Below are positions 22,377 to 30,974 of a DNA stretch of 31,538 nucleotides, in pieces; within the stretch, counting starts at the first letter, position 1; every line of letters begins with the position of its first letter. The position numbers and the translations under genes were made by a program. The stretch is taken from positions 1-31,538 of IMG/VR virus record IMGVR_UViG_3300006802_010503. One strand, 5' to 3'. Under the pieces are notes generated by a model. The model saw only the letters and a list, made by a program, of their open reading frames with translations, did not search any database and had not been told where the DNA came from. This stretch comes from a virus.

Positions 22377-22972
22377 TAAAACTTCTTTCTACCTATTGCG
22401 CCTAGTTGTCCTTGTAGTCGTCTTGTCGTTTGCTTCTCTAACTTTTGCACAACATCTGCAACAAGTCCTTGAATAGTTGGCTGATTTTTCTTTGTGTACG
22501 GAAACAAAATACGGCTACGAAATCGTCCACCACGACTCTTTATCCGACTGTGCTTGTCTAAGTTTTGCACGAATTGACTTTTCGCACGCATGCCACCTGC
22601 GCTGTCGTAAACCTGTCCACCACCGTCCATTTGTTGCAAACGCAATATGGCTCGCCCTTTGCCATGCTCCCGTCCTGTACCTGCAATTGGTTTTACTTTT
22701 GCTTGTGCTCTACTTGCTTTGTATCCAGGCATGCGTGCATTGCCTGCACGACCATTTTCTTTCCACCATCGCAAAGGCTTTGCAGGAAATTTGCCACCAA
22801 TTTCGTTTGCTAACGGCACTGCATCTTTCACCAAGTCACGTCGCAATTTGTTGTACAACTCTGGCTCAAACAGTTTTAACGCACGCAAAGTATCGGACAA
22901 ACCAACGACTTGATACGACACGACGCCACCAACTTTGTTCCAGTCGCTTGCGCCTATGCCCGTGCTTTTCAT
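22376..22972 (-). CDS. Tail or connector protein, HK97 gp10-like (tentative)
   Basis: A 198-residue basic protein. Residues 17-60 have VVSYQVVGLSDTLRALKLFEPELYNKL, the start seen in HK97 gp10-type tail completion proteins. The middle has RWWKENGRAGNARMPGYKAS and REHGKGRAILRL, and the C-terminus GLVADVVQKLEKQ. Such proteins usually lie before the tail tube gene; here it lies after the chaperone and before the tape measure, so the role is less certain. Its stop overlaps the tape measure ATG in TAATG. Confidence 0.55.
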   Translation of the reverse strand: MKSTGIGASDWNKVGGVVSYQVVGLSDTLRALKLFEPELYNKLRRDLVKDAVPLANEIGGKFPAKPLRWWKENGRAGNARMPGYKASRAQAKVKPIAGTGREHGKGRAILRLQQMDGGGQVYDSAGGMRAKSQFVQNLDKHSRIKSRGGRFRSRILFPYTKKNQPTIQGLVADVVQKLEKQTTRRLQGQLGAIGRKKF

Positions 22973-22987
22973 GCTGTCAATCTATTC

Positions 22988-23409
22988 CTACTTGTTACGA
23001 CGGTTGTGTTCTTTAACCAACCATTTTTGGTAAGCAATCATGACACTTAACATTTCATCAGTTTCTTGCAACAACAAATGCGGCGCAATGCCGTATTCGT
23101 ATGCAAGATGTGCAATTAACCAGTGGGCAGAGTCTTCGCCGAGCCGCTTTCTAAAGGGGTTTCACCTGTCTCTCGCAAACCAACATTCTCTACAGTTGCA
23201 ATCCAATCTGGGTCGAACTTTAGTTTTGTTTTGTTGCGATGCGTAAGTGCGCTCCACGCAAGCCACGCTAAATCTGTAAGCCGTAACTCTTGTTCAAACT
23301 TTGCGACACTGCGTTGCCATGTACGCTCAAAGCCGACGAAGTCTGCAAACACTGCATCTACATCGTCTTTAGTACCGTCAAGGTATGTAACTGTCATTTC
23401 AATTTTCAT
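22988..23409 (-). CDS. Tail assembly chaperone, long form by -1 frameshift
   Basis: The first 86 codons are those of the short chaperone. At the heptamer CCCTTTA (23158-23152) a -1 slip gives a further 54 codons, RKRLGEDSAHWLIAHLAYEY onward, ending HNRRNK at a TAG (22990-22988). The long form would have about 140 residues. Such G and GT-type pairs bind the tape measure during tail assembly. The position between tail tube and tape measure is the classical one. The frame is clean only from the slip site, and slip sequence, place and length agree. Confidence 0.8.
23116..23409 (-). CDS. Tail assembly chaperone, short form
   Basis: A 97-residue acidic/mixed protein, MKIEMTVTYLDGTKDDVDAVFADFVGFERTW, with a helical second half (LAWLAWSALTHRNKTKL). 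Its end, TPLESGSAKTLPTG, is just where the frameshift takes place. It is the more abundant form in known systems. AAAGGAAC precedes the ATG. Confidence 0.85.
   Translation of the reverse strand: MKIEMTVTYLDGTKDDVDAVFADFVGFERTWQRSVAKFEQELRLTDLAWLAWSALTHRNKTKLKFDPDWIATVENVGLRETGETPLESGSAKTLPTG
23152..23158 (-). other. Programmed -1 frameshift heptamer CCCTTTA
   Basis: The heptamer fits X XXY YYZ in the zero frame: ACC CCT TTA slips to CCC TTT. It occurs 11 codons before the zero-frame stop, and the -1 frame is open for 54 codons downstream. Confidence 0.8.
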
Positions 23410-23431
23410 GTCGCTGTTCCTTTGTTAATTG

Positions 23432-23839
23432 TTATGAAGTTGCCTTAACCAATGTTCCGCCAGTGAAACTAAGGCTAGTCATTGCCACTTCGCCTACTGC
23501 ACCAGCAACAGGAGTGTGGCTGACAAGCATGGTGTCCGAAAGTGTGTAAGACGGATTCGTTGCACTTACTGCGTCACTTGTTGGCTTGATGACAACTGTT
23601 GTCGGCGTGCCTACAAGCGGATAGATAGTCGCTTCTGTTTGTGTCGCCGCGAAGTCTTGGAACATTTCCATTTCGCATGTGATGTTTTGCAATCCGCCAG
23701 TGAACTTGTGTCCTGTGTCGCCGAACGCCGTGATTTCAACGCTGTCTTTTTCGTAAGTTAGCGTCACGCTGTTAGACAGCGAACTGAGTGCCACCGAGTT
23801 CACGGTGATGCTTGCATCTGTGAGAATAATCTTTGCCAT
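23432..23839 (-). CDS. Major tail tube protein
   Basis: A 135-residue beta-rich protein just before the chaperone, the standard place for the tail tube subunit. It begins AKIILTDASITVNSVALSSL, then VEITAFGDTGHKFTGGLQNITCEMEMFQDF, matching the actinophage tail tube pattern. The C-terminus, EVAMTSLSFTGGTL, closes the tube sandwich. GGAAGG precedes the ATG. Confidence 0.88.
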   Translation of the reverse strand: MAKIILTDASITVNSVALSSLSNSVTLTYEKDSVEITAFGDTGHKFTGGLQNITCEMEMFQDFAATQTEATIYPLVGTPTTVVIKPTSDAVSATNPSYTLSDTMLVSHTPVAGAVGEVAMTSLSFTGGTLVKATS

Positions 23840-23841
23840 TG

Positions 23842-24006
23842 TTAGTTGCCTTCCTTAACGGGTTTGATTGCTTGTGCTTTCACTTCTTCTAAGTGTCCAC
23901 CTTGTACGAGTGCATCATAGTTGATGCTTGTGTCATTTGCGCTAACTATTGTCTGCCCAATTTTGCCGAGTGTGCAGTTGTTTGAAATAACTTTGTATGT
24001 TGCCAT
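23842..24006 (-). CDS. Small protein before tail tube gene (54 aa)
   Basis: A 54-residue protein beginning MATYKVISNNCTLGKIGQTI and ending QAIKPVKEGN. I chose the ATG at 24006 because AGGAGCA lies just upstream. The upstream in-frame extension would have no ribosome site. A small conserved protein with this start pattern (VISNNCTLGK, V-x-G-G-H-L-E) is common between connector and tail tube genes of actinophages. Function unknown. Confidence 0.7.
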   Translation of the reverse strand: MATYKVISNNCTLGKIGQTIVSANDTSINYDALVQGGHLEEVKAQAIKPVKEGN

Positions 24007-24013
24007 GTTGCTC

Positions 24014-24421
24014 CTATGCGTGAACTTCACAAGTAAATTCAATCTGTAAAAACTCTGCGTCCGCAACACTAAGTGCAGTAATTCTTGCGCCTTGACTAAG
24101 TATCAAAGTTTGCACTCTGCCACCAAGTGTTTTGTCCGCTTCTATCGCCGCCCTAATGCTTTGCGCACCAGAGAACGACAAGTAACTGTCTAGCAGACTG
24201 TGTGCCGTTCTATCTGTGTATCTGCCAACAACAATGCCAATGTTCCAATTTGTTACAACATCACCGCCTTGAAATGCTCGGTGATAAGTAACTGTTGTGA
24301 GTTCAGGGTAAGCAACAGGCGGATTTAATTGTTCGGGCTGATAGTTGTATGTGCGCAAACCACTTACGGTTGCAAGTGCTGTTGCAAGTCCTGTAGCAAC
24401 TTCACTAATTGTTGCAGGCAT
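24014..24421 (-). CDS. Tail terminator-like protein
   Basis: A 135-residue protein beginning MPATISEVATGLATAL. It contains an RTYNYQPEQLNPPVAYPEL segment, then VTNWNIGIVVGRYTDRTAHSLLDSYLS, the helical and strand pattern of phage tail completion or terminator proteins. The start overlaps the upstream connector stop by one base. Position between connector and tail tube fits. Confidence 0.7.
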   Translation of the reverse strand: MPATISEVATGLATALATVSGLRTYNYQPEQLNPPVAYPELTTVTYHRAFQGGDVVTNWNIGIVVGRYTDRTAHSLLDSYLSFSGAQSIRAAIEADKTLGGRVQTLILSQGARITALSVADAEFLQIEFTCEVHA

Positions 24422-25020
24422 TAAGCAACTGCCATTAAGCGATACTGATTAAGTAAATCTCGAACATCTGGGTATACGGCTTTTACTTGTATTGCCATGT
24501 CATTAAAACCAACAATGCCTAAAGCCGCATTCAGCCGTGCAAATTGGCGTATGGACAACAACACGCATGCTTGCGTTACATCTATCGGCACATCTTGCCA
24601 ACCCCATTGCGCCGTGATTTGTACATAAGGAACATTTGGCGTTACTTGAATTGGAAAAGTTTTGCCACCAATAGCGACGATTCTGTTGTAAGGGTCGTTA
24701 TTAAGAGAAGCATTCAGTGGCTCTAGTTGATAATCAGTGCCTTGTGTCCATGTTTGGTCGTAAACGCCGTTGCCTTGAGTGCTTACTGCAACTGTGACAG
24801 TCGTGTTGGCAATGTCTTGTGTTGGCACATTGTAATAGTCAAACGGATAAACCTTAATTGCTGTCTGTGGTGTTTTGTAAAACCAACGACCACAATAACC
24901 GTCAATGCGCCTGCTTGCACTTTCTATCGCTTGCTCTAACAGTGTGTCATCAACGCTGTCTGTTATGCGTAAGGCACTTTTAACTTGCGCCAAAGTGGCA
25001 TAACCGTTTGAAATTGCCAT
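24421..25020 (-). CDS. Head-tail connector (HK97 gp6-like)
   Basis: A 199-residue protein. Residues 1-60 have the gp6-like helical pattern: YATLAQVKSALRITDSVDDTLLEQAIESASRRIDGYCGRWFY. The middle has beta strands with VYPFDYYNVPTQDI. The C-terminus is helical (ACVLLSIRQFARLNAALG). It should form a ring at the portal vertex. Downstream overlap with the terminator-like gene. Confidence 0.88.
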   Translation of the reverse strand: MAISNGYATLAQVKSALRITDSVDDTLLEQAIESASRRIDGYCGRWFYKTPQTAIKVYPFDYYNVPTQDIANTTVTVAVSTQGNGVYDQTWTQGTDYQLEPLNASLNNDPYNRIVAIGGKTFPIQVTPNVPYVQITAQWGWQDVPIDVTQACVLLSIRQFARLNAALGIVGFNDMAIQVKAVYPDVRDLLNQYRLMAVA

Positions 25021-25023
25021 TGC

Positions 25024-25224
25024 TTACTTCTTGCGCTTAGTCGGTTCTGGCTTGTTTGCTTTCTCTGTTGCTGGTTCGTAAGACGCTGTTTCTACTTTTG
25101 TTGTTTTGTGTCCTAATGCCGCTAGTGCGTCATCAACTGCGGCAACACGCTTAACCAAATTGCGTGCAACATAACCTGCACGCTCTACTAGCAACGCTTG
25201 AATTTCTAAATCTTTGTTTGACAT
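25024..25224 (-). CDS. Small basic-tailed protein (66 aa)
   Basis: The ATG at 25224 follows TAGGAGCATT, so it is the likely start. The 66-residue product has an N-terminal helix LEIQALLVERAGYVARNLVKRVAAVDDALAALG and ends in the basic PTKRKK. No membrane segment. It sits between capsid and connector genes, where small head proteins are frequent, but no clear family is recognised. Confidence 0.65.
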   Translation of the reverse strand: MSNKDLEIQALLVERAGYVARNLVKRVAAVDDALAALGHKTTKVETASYEPATEKANKPEPTKRKK

Positions 25225-25286
25225 AATGCTCCTAGATTGTGAGTGCAGTGCGCTTGGAGTCACACTGCACTCACATCATAGTTGGA

Positions 25287-26582
25287 TTAGAAGGTTGGAG
25301 TAACCAAACCTGTTCCGTTAATTTGCGACCATGCGCTTGGGTAACGATTCGCGGTGAATGCGGCGTAGCCGTAAACAATCATGGTTACATCAAGTTCAGC
25401 GGCTTTTGGTTGCTCAAAGCGCAACATCATTGGCTCGCCAGAACCCTGTTCCCACAAGTGCAACTCTTGCGAGTTACCAATGTAAATGGTGTCTTGGTTA
25501 GTTCCTGCGCCTTTGTCAGTTGCAACAGTTGCGTCAGTGAATACTGGCAAGCCTGCGATTGAGTAACCGCTGTTGCCGTAAACAGGTGCGCCACTGCCAC
25601 CAGCAAATGTATTCATTGGTCCTTGCACTGTTGGAACTGCAAGTGGACGGTTGCTTGAATCAACAGCCGCCAAAATAAATGCAAGTCGTCGTGGGTGCAT
25701 GATAATTACATTCGGACCAGCAAAGAACGACGTCTGTACCTTTTGCACTGAGTCCAATAGTTTTGGATAGAGTTCCGCAACTGTTGGTGAAGCGTCAGTG
25801 TAAGTTACTGCGTTACCTGCCGAAGCAAACAACTCTGCAACAACTGCCGTGTTCAATGTTGTGTGGTAAGCCGAAACAAGGTCAGCCATTACAAGGCTGT
25901 CAATGTTTGTTCCACGCTCAATTGCTTGACGCGAAACATTTTGCTGACCAGCGTATGTGTTCACCGAGATGTCCAACTTTGTGTCGTCCATGTTTGTTTC
26001 GGAAACAGTTGCGCCTTCGCTTTGTGCGGCTACTGACGAGCCTGTTGTTACCTTTGAAATTGACAAGGTAAGTCCTGCATCTGGTAGCGCATGCTTGCGT
26101 GCTAAATCAGATGTCACACGACCTGCACGAGCAAATGGTGCCGCAAGGTCTGTCAAGTATTGCGGAACAACAAGTCCAGCAAAGTTGCTTGATGTTACAT
26201 CACGACGCTCAACTCGTTCTTCTTGTGCATGGCGTGCAAGGCGTTCAGCGGCAACATAGTCGTTGTTGAACTGTGCGGCATAAGCGTCTGCAATGAACGA
26301 ATGCGTACCTTGTGGGTTGTATGTGCGTGATTCACGCTTGACAACTGCACCACCAACGCCTGCTTCTTTGCGTACTTCTTTTGCTTGCGCACTGCGTGCT
26401 TCAAGTTCTTCGTGATGCGAAATGTTTGCATCAAGATTTGCGGCATCTTTTAATGCTTGTGCAATCTTTGCATCTTCTTCGCTTGTCAAATCGCGACTCT
26501 CGGCTTCTGCCGCATCAACGATTGCTTGTGCGTCTACGAGTAGCGCACTGCGCTTCTCTTTTAATTTTTCTGACATTGACAT
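25287..26582 (-). CDS. Major capsid protein, HK97 fold
   Basis: A 431-residue capsid subunit. Residues 1-100 are a charged coiled coil (the delta domain), which acts as an internal scaffold and is removed by the protease. The mature part begins near 105 and has QEERVERRDVTSSNFAGLVVPQYL, then GTNIDSLVMADLVSAYHT, and the late NVIIMHPRRLAFILAA and PVFTDATV segments. The order matches HK97-type phages. The ribosome site is AGGAGAAAAAATA. Catalytic crosslinking residues cannot be judged. Confidence 0.93.
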   Translation of the reverse strand: MSMSEKLKEKRSALLVDAQAIVDAAEAESRDLTSEEDAKIAQALKDAANLDANISHHEELEARSAQAKEVRKEAGVGGAVVKRESRTYNPQGTHSFIADAYAAQFNNDYVAAERLARHAQEERVERRDVTSSNFAGLVVPQYLTDLAAPFARAGRVTSDLARKHALPDAGLTLSISKVTTGSSVAAQSEGATVSETNMDDTKLDISVNTYAGQQNVSRQAIERGTNIDSLVMADLVSAYHTTLNTAVVAELFASAGNAVTYTDASPTVAELYPKLLDSVQKVQTSFFAGPNVIIMHPRRLAFILAAVDSSNRPLAVPTVQGPMNTFAGGSGAPVYGNSGYSIAGLPVFTDATVATDKGAGTNQDTIYIGNSQELHLWEQGSGEPMMLRFEQPKAAELDVTMIVYGYAAFTANRYPSAWSQINGTGLVTPTF

Positions 26583-26640
26583 TATTTTTTCTCCTATTGA
26601 GAGTGGTTGATAATTGTTTGCAAGTGTCCTTGTCAGTGAC

Positions 26641-28050
26641 TTATTCAGTCGGCTGTTGAACGGCTCTGCTTGTGCGTTGTATTGCTATTTGTGCTCGCCG
26701 CAACGCCAGCGAACTTGACTTCACCATAGTGGTGTTTGTGTTGTTTGCTTGCGCATTGCGTAACTGCACCATTGTTTCTTCGTAAGCAGGATATGTAACA
26801 ACACTCACATCAAACAATTTCACTTCTTTAAGTTCACGAGTTTTCTTGTCGCTACTCCAACTATCTTTGACGGGTTCAAATGCGAAACTCATTTGACTTA
26901 CATCGCCACGACGAAGTGCGCTCATTACACGAGCCGCATCAGGATTTGCTTCATCTAAGTCTGCTTCAACTCGCAAACCTTTATCATCTTCCTTTATACG
27001 CAATGTGCCACTTTTAGTTCGTGCAAGCGGTACGCCTTCATGGTCTACAAGTAAGCGCACATCTGCGCCATCGTTAATTGTTTTCGCAAATGCGCCACGC
27101 CTTACAAACTCTGTCCAAGGCAACGGTTCACTTGGGCTGTCAAATACTGCCGCATAGCCAACAAGTGTGTTGCCATCTTCATCTGCACGAACTTCTAAAT
27201 TGCTGTAAGCAATACTGCGTTTGTTGTTTGTTGTTACAACCCAACGATTACGAATGCTTGCAGTGTCATCACTTTCTTCCATGTCTGCTTCTACTTCTTT
27301 TTCCTGCTCTACTTGTTCTGTTGATTGTGCTTCGTATGCGTTGCAGTAATAATCAACATCACACATAGCGTCAAAGCGCATGCACATACCTTCATCTGAA
27401 CGGTGCATACAACTACCGCAACTTGCGCCTTCGGGAACATCGTCGCTGTTGGCTGGGCGATAATTGTCTGGCAAAACTCGCTCGTCTTTATCGTGCCACA
27501 TCTTCTGCTCGTTGTTGTCCATTGCTTCTCTTTCTTCGTCTAGTCTGCCAACTACATCGTTTGCATATTCCATTGCACGCCGTGCATCAGATTTGCTTGG
27601 ACCACTGCCCCATAACAAATGAGCAACAAGTCCAGGCGTAATTTCATCACCTTGCACTGCGTCCAAATCTACAAGGTGGCGTGCTATCCAAGGACCAATC
27701 TTTCGCCACTTTTCTTCCGTGACTGTTCCTGCCGCCATTTTGCGTGCGTCCTCTACTGTTTGTGGTCGCATGCCATCACCGCTGAAACCTTCTTCATGCA
27801 ATTGCAATCCACGCTTTGCGGCGGCACGCATATAAGCAGGTGGTTCTAGATTTACTGCACGCACTGAACGAATGCTGTTTAGTTGTCCCATTGCTTTCCC
27901 ATCTGTGTTGATACTTGCCGCGACCATGTGTGCAACTGCATCTTCCTTAGTTGTGTGGCATGCCAACATCTCGTATGTGCCATCATCTTTTTCTAACAAA
28001 GTTGCCCAACCATCGCAATCTGCTTGGTCACTGCTAATCCAATAAGGCAT
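26641..28050 (-). CDS. Prohead protease with N-terminal accessory region
   Basis: A 469-residue protein, more than twice the usual protease length. The C-terminal 200 residues are a HK97-type serine protease: VGYAAVFDSPSEPL, then LLVDHEGVPLART with the catalytic His, MSFAF with the catalytic Ser, and VKLFDVSVVTYPAYEET. The N-terminal part (1-170) has GLQLHEEGFSGDGMRPQTV and VAHLLWGSGPSKSDARRA. A cysteine segment CGSCMHRSDEGMCMRF with C-x(6)-YYCNAY lies at about 215-240 and may bind metal. The extended form occurs in other phages of this lineage. Confidence 0.88.
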   Translation of the reverse strand: MPYWISSDQADCDGWATLLEKDDGTYEMLACHTTKEDAVAHMVAASINTDGKAMGQLNSIRSVRAVNLEPPAYMRAAAKRGLQLHEEGFSGDGMRPQTVEDARKMAAGTVTEEKWRKIGPWIARHLVDLDAVQGDEITPGLVAHLLWGSGPSKSDARRAMEYANDVVGRLDEEREAMDNNEQKMWHDKDERVLPDNYRPANSDDVPEGASCGSCMHRSDEGMCMRFDAMCDVDYYCNAYEAQSTEQVEQEKEVEADMEESDDTASIRNRWVVTTNNKRSIAYSNLEVRADEDGNTLVGYAAVFDSPSEPLPWTEFVRRGAFAKTINDGADVRLLVDHEGVPLARTKSGTLRIKEDDKGLRVEADLDEANPDAARVMSALRRGDVSQMSFAFEPVKDSWSSDKKTRELKEVKLFDVSVVTYPAYEETMVQLRNAQANNTNTTMVKSSSLALRRAQIAIQRTSRAVQQPTE

Positions 28051-28052
28051 AA

Positions 28053-28307
28053 CTAATCGCTATCTGGTGTGAGTGTTACTAAGGTTTGGCTTGACGACGC
28101 TGTTACTGCGTACAGTGTTTCACTCAATGGAATGAATAACTGAATTGTTGTTCCATTCTGCAAGTGAACGCCGTCTGCTGATGTGACATCGCTTCCACCT
28201 ATATACACGCTTCCAGTTCCCGTATGTAAATAGACTGTGCGATTTATATTGTCTGCAGGAACAATAAGTGTTGGTGTTGTTGTAACTGTTGTTGCAAATG
28301 ATTTCAT
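28053..28307 (-). CDS. Small beta-rich head protein (84 aa)
   Basis: An 84-residue protein, MKSFATTVTTTPTLIVPADNI. Its strands NRTVYLHTGTGSVYIGGSDVT and GTTIQLFIPLSETLYAV give the look of a small beta sandwich. The ATG overlaps the portal stop in ATGA. Proteins like it between portal and protease may be decoration or head fibre parts, but function is unknown. Confidence 0.65.
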   Translation of the reverse strand: MKSFATTVTTTPTLIVPADNINRTVYLHTGTGSVYIGGSDVTSADGVHLQNGTTIQLFIPLSETLYAVTASSSQTLVTLTPDSD

Positions 28308-29482
28308 ACTGGTCGTTCCTTGTCACTACCTAGTGGCGGCACAACTCCTGTTGGCAAGAATGTGAAGTTATCGCCACCGTCATACGGTTCGCGTCCTTCA
28401 ATGTGGCGTGCTTCGTTTGGTGTAAGCATGCCCGACGCTATTTGTATCTGACTTGCACGCACTCTTGTTGCAAGGTCTGCTCGTAGATATTCGTCTGCAT
28501 TGAATCGCACGCTTAAATCAACAGGCAACATTTCACTTATTGCTCCTTCAATACGGCGCATGTATGGAAGCAATGTGTGTCGCACAAAGTTAATACCTGC
28601 GCTTTCAACATTTTGATAAGTTTGCGAATCGCCACCTGTGCCGTTGATTAAGTGCAGTGGAATACGGTATGCACGAGCAATGTCTCGCACAATGCTTTCA
28701 CGATGTGCCATTGTGTCCATGTCACTTGCGCTTGCGGCAATGGGTCGCCACTTTAATCCGCCTGACAAGACTGCTGGCTTGCGTGTTTTGTAGTGCATGT
28801 CTGTCCATGTATCACGCAACACTTGTGCTTGGTCTGGTGTTAATTGGTTTTCTGTCTCGAGCACGCTTGACGGTGTTGCGCCATCTCCGTAAAATGCGGC
28901 GAGATAACGGTTGATTGAAATGTCTGTGCCAATAATGTTTCGCATTGCATCTATTGGCGAAATGCCACGCCATTGTCCCGGAAGTTTTAGCCAGTCAATT
29001 TGTCTAATTACATCTCGTCCGATTAGTTCTTTGTTTGCACCAATTTGATACATCATTGTTCCGTCATCACTGACTGCATGTTTAATGTTCAATGGATTTA
29101 AGTTGCGCAACTCTAATGGCATGCCTGTTCGGTCTGTTGGTGCAAACACAAAGTCCACGCCGTGTATTGCAAGCGTTACAACTGTTTGATGAACGAAATC
29201 AAACATAAGTTGTTCATCATTTGGGCGGCGCAATACATCGGGCGTTGGCAATCGTTCCCATCTGCCACCTGTGTCTCGCATTAGTTCCAACGGCATTGTT
29301 GCAACGCTGTCTGCAAGCAAAGTAACAGCCGCAATCATTGCACTACTTGCAAACACATTTGCTTCGTTAATAACTTCGCCTGAGTAGTTACTAAACAATG
29401 GGCGTGCGGTTATTTGATACGGGTCAATGTTTGTTGAAAGTGCTCGTGTCTCTTTGCTTCGGAATAAATCTCTTAAAGCCAT
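28304..29482 (-). CDS. Portal protein
   Basis: I chose the ATG at 29482, which follows the terminase stop by four bases, over an upstream ATG inside the terminase gene. The protein of 392 residues has the HK97 portal pattern: MALRDLFRSK, then VFASSAMIAAVTLLADSVATMPLEL, and YLAAFYGDGATPSSVL, PAVLSGGLKWR. It ends with LTPNEARHIEGREPYDGGDNF. It forms the dodecameric ring for DNA entry and exit. Position next to the terminase confirms it. Confidence 0.93.
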   Translation of the reverse strand: MALRDLFRSKETRALSTNIDPYQITARPLFSNYSGEVINEANVFASSAMIAAVTLLADSVATMPLELMRDTGGRWERLPTPDVLRRPNDEQLMFDFVHQTVVTLAIHGVDFVFAPTDRTGMPLELRNLNPLNIKHAVSDDGTMMYQIGANKELIGRDVIRQIDWLKLPGQWRGISPIDAMRNIIGTDISINRYLAAFYGDGATPSSVLETENQLTPDQAQVLRDTWTDMHYKTRKPAVLSGGLKWRPIAASASDMDTMAHRESIVRDIARAYRIPLHLINGTGGDSQTYQNVESAGINFVRHTLLPYMRRIEGAISEMLPVDLSVRFNADEYLRADLATRVRASQIQIASGMLTPNEARHIEGREPYDGGDNFTFLPTGVVPPLGSDKERPV

Positions 29483-29486
29483 AGCG

Positions 29487-30974
29487 TTACCATACCTGCA
29501 CAACACTAGGTGTTGGCGTGCTAGTTGCTCGGCGTGTTGCACGGTCTAACGCCATGCACATTGCAATTGCCGCATCTATTTTGCGGCGTGATTTTCCTTT
29601 ACTTAATCGCCAGCCACTTTCAGTCATGCGTTGCGCCGCAGATAAAACTTGGTCTGTGAACATAGGCGCACCATCATGAACAATTTTGTTTGTAACGATT
29701 AAGTCGTATGCAGTACCGCATGCAGGAATCATGCGTTGGCTTGATTGCGGAAACTCAACCATTGGTAGTCCTTCGTCAAACAATGCTTCGGCACTGCGTT
29801 GAAAGTAGGCAGGGTCGTAAGCAAATTCACGAACATTGTAAGTCCTGTGCAGTTGTCGTAAATGCTGTTCTACATCTGCCACACTCATATCGCCTTGGTC
29901 TGGGTGCCAAATCTTTGCATCAACAACAATGCGTCCGTCGTCTTGTGGTTGTGCCATAACAACTGCGATGCTGTCGTATTTCATTGCCATGTCAATACCA
30001 ACCCAACTGTCATTAGTTGTGTTCATAGTTGCGTCGCCTATGCACTGTTCCCATGCGCCAACAGGCAACCAACTTTCTTGTGTACGCACCCACTGATTCA
30101 GACGAAATCTGCGAAACGCCATTTCGCTTGTTTGTCTTGCGCTTACTTCCATGTCCTCTGCGTCTAGCAAACCAAGTGCAAGATTGGGATTCGCTTTGCG
30201 CCACTCTGCTTTGTTGTTTATATCGCACTCGGGTTTTGCTTCCCACCAATAAAAACCAAAAGTGTCGTCGTCTATTTCTTTTGCTGATACGCCTTTGCCG
30301 TAGTTGTATAAACGCCCAGCCAAACTGTCTAAGTCAAAGCCTGCTGTTGTGATTGCAATTGCTAACGGGTCTTGGCGTGCGCCAGAACCAAGAGTAAGTG
30401 CGTCCCACAAATCGTCATTAGGTTGCACATGCAATTCATCAAACACGACCAATGACGGGTTCAAACCTTGTTGCAGTTTTCCGTCGCTTGACAACACACG
30501 ATAGACAGCACCATGACGTGGCACTTCTATTGCGTCTCGATAAACCTTGCACTCTTGCGACAGCAAAGGCGACTGCAAGATTTGTTGCTTTGCTTCACCA
30601 AATACGATGCGTCCTTGTTGTCTGTCACCTGCGGCGGAATAAACTTCTGCCCCAGGTTCGCCAGCAAACAAACCATACAACGCAAGCGAACTGCCCATTA
30701 ACGATTTGCCTTGTTTGCGTGGCAAGCCAATTAACGCACGGCGAAAACGCAAATGCTTGTCTTCACGTCGTTCTAGCAACGCACCTAATAACCAGCGTTG
30801 CCATGCTGTGAACTGCAAAGGCTCACCAGCAAGTTTGCCTTTAGTAACGCTCAACCATCGTTGCGCAAACTGTGTGACTAAATCTCCGTCTGTATCTTTG
30901 TTTCGCCTATCAACAAAATATGTGGGTCGCCATTTCTTGTTAGGACTGAGTGCGCTTCGCTGTAACTCTGTCAC
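29487..30974 (-). CDS. Terminase large subunit
   Basis: A 495-residue packaging motor. The ATPase part has the Walker A region LPRKQGKS (near 85-92), EVYSAAGDRQQGRIVFG after it, and the Walker B VVFDELH (near 180). The nuclease part has VGIDMAMKYDSIAVVM with the first Asp and later GKSRRKIDAAIA with the last Asp. Length and order fit HK97-type Terminase_1 proteins. It overlaps the small subunit gene by 35 bases. Confidence 0.94.
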   Translation of the reverse strand: MTELQRSALSPNKKWRPTYFVDRRNKDTDGDLVTQFAQRWLSVTKGKLAGEPLQFTAWQRWLLGALLERREDKHLRFRRALIGLPRKQGKSLMGSSLALYGLFAGEPGAEVYSAAGDRQQGRIVFGEAKQQILQSPLLSQECKVYRDAIEVPRHGAVYRVLSSDGKLQQGLNPSLVVFDELHVQPNDDLWDALTLGSGARQDPLAIAITTAGFDLDSLAGRLYNYGKGVSAKEIDDDTFGFYWWEAKPECDINNKAEWRKANPNLALGLLDAEDMEVSARQTSEMAFRRFRLNQWVRTQESWLPVGAWEQCIGDATMNTTNDSWVGIDMAMKYDSIAVVMAQPQDDGRIVVDAKIWHPDQGDMSVADVEQHLRQLHRTYNVREFAYDPAYFQRSAEALFDEGLPMVEFPQSSQRMIPACGTAYDLIVTNKIVHDGAPMFTDQVLSAAQRMTESGWRLSKGKSRRKIDAAIAMCMALDRATRRATSTPTPSVVQVW

